64,000 nt of DNA, from the NCBI GenBank assembly GCA_965263205.1, contig CBDHHF010000014.1, forward strand, positions 530,404-594,403, in the 5' to 3' direction. This DNA is from JBCCIM01 sp965263205. Lineage in GTDB: Bacteria > Bacteroidota > Rhodothermia > Rhodothermales > JAHQVL01. The notes under the pieces are model-generated. The model worked only from the letters and a program-made list of their open reading frames with translations, did not search any database and was not told the origin of the DNA. The position numbers and the translations under genes were made by a program. This document shows positions 60,681 to 64,000 of the stretch, piece after piece (positions within the stretch are counted from its first letter, which is position 1; each line of letters begins with the position of its first letter).

Positions 60681-61139
60681 ATGCGGAGGGGGAGGGATCC
60701 GCGCATAAGTTGTCACTATAGGCTACGCGCTGAAATACCAAAAATTAGCCGATATCCGCTCAAATTAAAGACAATTGGCGACCATATTCGGAAAAGACGA
60801 CTCGATTTAGGACTTGAGCAGAAAGAGGTTGCGCGCACTTTAGGCGTCTCATCTTGGACAATATCCAACTGGGAGACCAAGTCAGTTGAGCCAGAAACCA
60901 GACTTATACCCAAAGTCATCGAGTTCCTTGGGTACGTTCCTTACGAGCGTGGCGAGACGCTTGGTGAGCGTATTGCGATTTATCGAAAAACACTTGGCCT
61001 TAACCATACGCAGTTTGCGAAGAAGCTTGGAGTTGCCCGATGTACAGTGTTTGGTTGGGAGCACAATCAGGTTAAGAATGTGGAGAAGAAGTTACGGCCT
61101 TACCTGGATGGTTTGGTTGAATTTGATTTACAAGCATAA
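60681..61139 (+). CDS. Double helix-turn-helix (XRE-like) regulator
   Basis: 152 residues from the only ATG, which lies within tRNA-end-like sequence, so the true start may be later (the conserved part begins at LKLKTIGDHIRKRRLDLGLE). Two XRE helix-turn-helix units are visible: QKEVARTLGVSSWTISNWET and LNHTQFAKKLGVARCTVFGW. They are joined by LIPKVIEFLGYVPYERGETL. The protein ends VKNVEKKLRPYLDGLVEFDL. It is a likely DNA-binding protein. A paralogue of the same design, next to the same tRNA-like repeat, is at 58090-58537. The target is unknown; regulation of the neighbouring Hachiman genes is possible but unproven. Confidence 0.8.
   Translation: MRRGRDPRISCHYRLRAEIPKISRYPLKLKTIGDHIRKRRLDLGLEQKEVARTLGVSSWTISNWETKSVEPETRLIPKVIEFLGYVPYERGETLGERIAIYRKTLGLNHTQFAKKLGVARCTVFGWEHNQVKNVEKKLRPYLDGLVEFDLQA
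60682..60697 (-). other. tRNA-3'-end-like sequence, possible attachment site, copy 3
   Basis: Identical over 16 nt to copy 1 at 58091-58106. The similarity also continues outward (CCGCGCA, then TG and CACT), into the start of the neighbouring HTH genes. It is followed on the minus strand by a terminator, as in a real tRNA gene, but no tRNA body is present. Confidence 0.5.
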
Positions 61140-61541
61140 TTAACTAATGGTGCTAGTTGTCAAAGGCTGAGCTCAGCAATAGAAAGTGGGATAAAGAGGA
61201 AGGCTTGTCTTGTTTCCGGCTGATGGAGAATACGAATACTTTAAGGAGGACCGTCCGAGTGTGAGGAATATGAGGTAGCGCTCGATTTGTGCTGCGAAAA
61301 AGAATTTGTATTGTATTAGCTGTATGCGTTATGTTTATATTATAACGCACACCTCCAAGCACATTGACTGCAATCAATGCTCTCTGACCTAGTGATTAGG
61401 ATGCGAATGATTGGGCCTAAGCGTGATGAGAGAGCATACTATTAGTAACAAAGAGTAAATCAACATCTCTTTTGGAATGTACGTTTAAATAAAGTTATGC
61501 TAAGTAAAGCTGACCTTAAGTTTTGATGCGTCTCACGTAAT
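61140..61541. other. Intergenic region upstream of the Hachiman locus
   Basis: About 400 nt without a supported gene. ATGCTCTCT near 61378 and AGAGAGCAT near 61429 form a 9-nt inverted repeat 45 nt apart. The promoter of the defence genes may lie here or in the adjacent MITE-like sequence. Confidence 0.35.
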
Positions 61542-61682
61542 TTAGAGCCTATCCGAAGACCTCTTCTAGTTTAGCGACTGACCAAGCGTTGCGTTGTCTA
61601 GCAGCACCCAAGCGTACGCCTTACTTACAACTCACTCTCTTACGTTTGAGACTACAGAGCAAATCTTCAGCGAGTCACTTAG
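61542..61682. mobile_element. MITE-like element, degenerate copy C
   Basis: The left end TTAGAGCCTATCCGAAGACC matches the ends of copies A and B. The right end (GCAAATCTTCAGCGAGTCAC, then TTAG) is a weak match to their right ends. It ends 11 nt before the hamA start. Confidence 0.45.
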
Positions 61683-61693
61683 TACCAAGAATA

Positions 61694-62650
61694 ATGAGTA
61701 TAGATCAAGAGAGTTTACAAGACGAGCTAATTCTACCGCATGAATTTCATGTAAGGCTAAAAGAAGTCGAATACTGTTGGGAGTGCGAAGATCTTAAATT
61801 AAGTGGACGGTTTTTTTATCTCGCGTTTCGAGATGGCAGACCGACAATTGAAGAGTTTGTAGAATTCATTTTCTATCGCATCACAGAATTCTGCTTAACA
61901 GGTAAGGAGCTAAAAAAAATCCAAAACTTAGCACGTGAAGGTGACCATGCCGCACATGCAAGAGCTGTTGATAAAGCCCGTAATCTCTTCATCCAGACAG
62001 CTAGGGCTCATAAAAAAGGGGGAGAACCCGGAGAACTTATATTGTATCTGCTACTGGAAATAGCACTTCAAGCCCCTCAGCTCGTTGCAAAAATGCCATT
62101 AAAGACGAACGCTAACATGCCTGTTCATGGCGCGGATGGGATTCATGTTCGATTTGACAATGACTCTAACTCGCTTCAAGTATTTTGGGGAGAATCCAAG
62201 TTATACAAAGACTTTTCAGAGGCTACAAATGACGCGGTGAAATCTGTTGCCGGTTTCCACTCCAATAACCATGGTGGCAGAGCACGAGAATTGGAAATTA
62301 TCCGTGAACACACATCAATGTCGAATGATGCGCTGACCGAAGAACTCCTGAGATACTTTGATCCTTACGAGTCAAAGTCAAATAATGTAAGAGAGTATAA
62401 CGCCTGCTTCATAGGTTTCGACTTTCTTCCGTTGTCTCAACTTTCGGATGTCCCCGCTGATCAAGTTGAAGAAATGTTCAAGCAAAAATATCTGGATCGC
62501 ATCATAAGCGGTTGTGGGCTGATAGAAAAGAAGGTTAAAAAATATAAAGCAGAGAGTCAGCGTTTCCTTTTCTTCCTATTACCGTTTGAAAGTATCGATA
62601 GATTACGAGAAGTGTTCTTCAAGAAACTTGGCCTAAGTACTGATGATTGA
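61694..62650 (+). CDS. hamA: HamA, Hachiman anti-phage system (DUF1837)
   Basis: 318 residues from the ATG at 61694; an upstream TTG frame is less likely. The second half is DUF1837/HamA: MPVHGADGIHVRFDND, LQVFWGESKLYKDFSEATND (a PD-(D/E)xK-like D...ExK nuclease site), and REYNACFIGFDFLPLSQLS. HamA is the nuclease effector of Hachiman, and its partner HamB is a helicase that recognises damaged or phage DNA and releases HamA. The stop overlaps the hamB start by 8 nt, typical of the system. It lies directly after a MITE-like element and a double-HTH regulator. Confidence 0.88.
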   Translation: MSIDQESLQDELILPHEFHVRLKEVEYCWECEDLKLSGRFFYLAFRDGRPTIEEFVEFIFYRITEFCLTGKELKKIQNLAREGDHAAHARAVDKARNLFIQTARAHKKGGEPGELILYLLLEIALQAPQLVAKMPLKTNANMPVHGADGIHVRFDNDSNSLQVFWGESKLYKDFSEATNDAVKSVAGFHSNNHGGRARELEIIREHTSMSNDALTEELLRYFDPYESKSNNVREYNACFIGFDFLPLSQLSDVPADQVEEMFKQKYLDRIISGCGLIEKKVKKYKAESQRFLFFLLPFESIDRLREVFFKKLGLSTDD

Positions 62651-64000
62651 GCAACTGGCAACACGGATATGGCAGCATGAGGAGTTCCATAAGGAGTTCA
62701 ATGACCTTATGAAGCAATCAATGCGGCAAGGTCTGCCACTTGATATACCAAATGATTCTTCGATTAACGAGGATGCTTTAAAGAGGCTCATTGAGAGTGC
62801 AGCCGCATTTGCGGCTACTGAAGTTCTGACCTACCAAAACACAGCATTTCGCATCGCTTCAAGCACATGGAACTGTTTTCGCGATCAATATGATAATCTA
62901 GCCGAACCAGTTGAACTTATCTTTAGTCGTCTTGGTAACTTTCCATCAGTGAAGCTTTTGCATGAGCAGACAAGCGGTAGCATTCCGACGCACATTTCTA
63001 ATTTTGCTCTTGAATTAGAAACTGCTCAACACAGGGAAGAAAACACTGTCAAACTGCTCAATAAAACAGTCCTTTTCACAGACTTTCAGCAGCGATTGTG
63101 GAAATCGCTCTCATCTAGACGCTCACTTGCTTTAAGCGCACCCACATCAGCAGGAAAGTCTTACGTCCTCTACAATTATCTATTAGACCGGCTATCTACT
63201 AATGATGATTTTGTAGGAGTTTATATCGTACCGACACGAGCACTCATCAGTCAAGTGTCAGCTGATCTTGCAGAAGGAGTTCTGGAATACGGTCTGAGAG
63301 ACGTAAGGTTAAGTCCTATTCCTGCAGTATTTTCAGAATTCAACGTCTCCAGACTAGTATACATATTGACCCAAGAACGACTTCAATCATTATTGCAAAA
63401 TGACTCAGAGGTACGATTTGATGTTATTATAGCTGATGAAGCGCAATCAGTACAAGATGGACATCGAGGAGTAGTTTTCCAGAACGTATTGGAAAGCGTC
63501 ATACGACGGAACAAAAATACTCAAATAATATTTGCCGCCCCATTGGCAAAGAATCCTGAAGTCTTTGCGGACATATTTGCTATTCCTGACTTAGAACCAT
63601 TGAATGAAGACTCTTCTCCTGTATCGCAAAATATTATTGCTGTAGAACGCGTACCAAGACGCCAGAAGAGATTTCGGCTCACATTGAAATTGAACCAAGG
63701 ACCACAAGTCATTGGCGATTTGGCGGTAAAACGTTCGTTCCAAGGCAGGCCGCGCACACTTGCAAATCTTGCTTGGGAGCTTGGTCAAGGAGACTCCAAT
63801 TTAGTGTACTATGGTGCTCCGAGTGGATGTGAGAAAACTGCTTCATACCTAAGCGATATCGTAGAGGCAGAGGGAACTACTGAAATTTCTAAAGCAGTAA
63901 ACAGTTTTGCCACCTTCGTTGAGAACAATATACATCCCGAGTTTCCTCTCGTTGAGACGCTACGCAAAGGAGTAGCTTTTCATTACGGCAAGATACCCAC
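62643..64000 (+). CDS. hamB: HamB, Hachiman helicase, N-terminal part (runs off right edge)
   Basis: The first 452 residues of a large superfamily 2 helicase; the rest lies beyond the window. The ATG at 62643 overlaps the hamA stop. Helicase motifs in order: Q-like TDFQQRLWKSL, Walker A SAPTSAGKSYVLYNYLL, motif Ia VGVYIVPTRALISQV, motif II VIIADEAQSVQDG (DEAQ), motif III-like IIFAAPLAKN, and the start of RecA-like domain 2 (LVYYGAPSGCEKTASYLSDI, then GVAFHYGKIPT). The N-terminal 130 residues are a helical accessory region. It matches HamB in position and design. Confidence 0.88.
   Translation, partial: MIEQLATRIWQHEEFHKEFNDLMKQSMRQGLPLDIPNDSSINEDALKRLIESAAAFAATEVLTYQNTAFRIASSTWNCFRDQYDNLAEPVELIFSRLGNFPSVKLLHEQTSGSIPTHISNFALELETAQHREENTVKLLNKTVLFTDFQQRLWKSLSSRRSLALSAPTSAGKSYVLYNYLLDRLSTNDDFVGVYIVPTRALISQVSADLAEGVLEYGLRDVRLSPIPAVFSEFNVSRLVYILTQERLQSLLQNDSEVRFDVIIADEAQSVQDGHRGVVFQNVLESVIRRNKNTQIIFAAPLAKNPEVFADIFAIPDLEPLNEDSSPVSQNIIAVERVPRRQKRFRLTLKLNQGPQVIGDLAVKRSFQGRPRTLANLAWELGQGDSNLVYYGAPSGCEKTASYLSDIVEAEGTTEISKAVNSFATFVENNIHPEFPLVETLRKGVAFHYGKIP

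Noticed and set aside
58091..60697. Complete tRNA-Ser genes on the minus strand
   Set aside because: Only the last 16-18 nt resemble a tRNA; no anticodon arm or D arm can be built from the sequence to the right of any copy.
61153..61377. Minus-strand frame of 74 codons upstream of hamA
   Set aside because: No family resemblance, low-complexity composition and no neighbour relation.

Overview
The window looks like chromosome from a marine member of the Bacteroidota/Rhodothermota/Balneolota group, most likely Rhodothermales-like. This is inferred from many secreted proteins with C-terminal type IX secretion (T9SS) sorting domains (YPNPFNP followed by G-x-Y-x-Y-R-L and a basic end), a FecI/TonB-receptor/FecR signalling unit, a TIGR02999-type ECF sigma factor with a Ser/Thr kinase nearby, DUF1501/DUF1800 and Tat-exported sugar oxidoreductase families, and heavy use of GCCGGC. 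No rRNA, complete tRNA, CRISPR array or replication origin was seen.

Layout. 0-5.3 kb: the end of a choice-of-anchor B surface protein, then a minus-strand operon sigma factor - TonB-dependent receptor - FecR anti-sigma factor. 5.4-13.1 kb: zinc-ribbon protein plus truncated haemoglobin, a secreted DUF5060 glycoside-hydrolase-like protein, a broken beta-helix protein, a Tat-exported TIM-barrel isomerase and a SnoaL-like protein. 13.3-23.4 kb: a histidine kinase, a broken SDR, a broken integrin-type propeller protein, a lone response regulator and a large hybrid two-component sensor split into at least five pieces. 23.6-27.0 kb: gluconate-dehydrogenase-subunit-3/GMC oxidoreductase pair and DUF5996. 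27.2-34.7 kb: a DUF1800 - DUF1501 - triplicated-module secreted protein cluster. 35-41 kb: NAD(P)-binding protein, alkaline-phosphatase-like protein, Gfo/Idh/MocA oxidoreductase, an orphan antitoxin-like protein and a Ser/Thr kinase. 41-55 kb: two giant FG-GAP/VCBS T9SS proteins on opposite strands flanking an ECF sigma factor and a two-gene unit of unknown role. 55-56 kb: a delta-class carbonic anhydrase lipoprotein.

From about 56 kb the sequence becomes visibly more AT-rich and turns into an accessory/defence island: a decayed DUF433/DUF5615 toxin-antitoxin pair cut by an IS4-family element, two paralogous double-HTH regulators beside short tRNA-3'-end-like repeats, a SWIM zinc-finger protein, a DUF6429 remnant, a HEPN-MNT pair and, at the right edge, a Hachiman system (hamA complete, hamB cut by the window end).

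Two cross-cutting patterns stand out. First, about fifteen single-base frameshifts and two in-frame stops break otherwise conserved genes; several sit in or beside short homopolymers, so assembly error must be excluded before calling them pseudogenes. Second, several families of small non-coding repeats occur between genes: a MITE-like element (three copies), GAGGAGT-type minisatellites that start at stop codons, and long TTTTCGTG hairpins.
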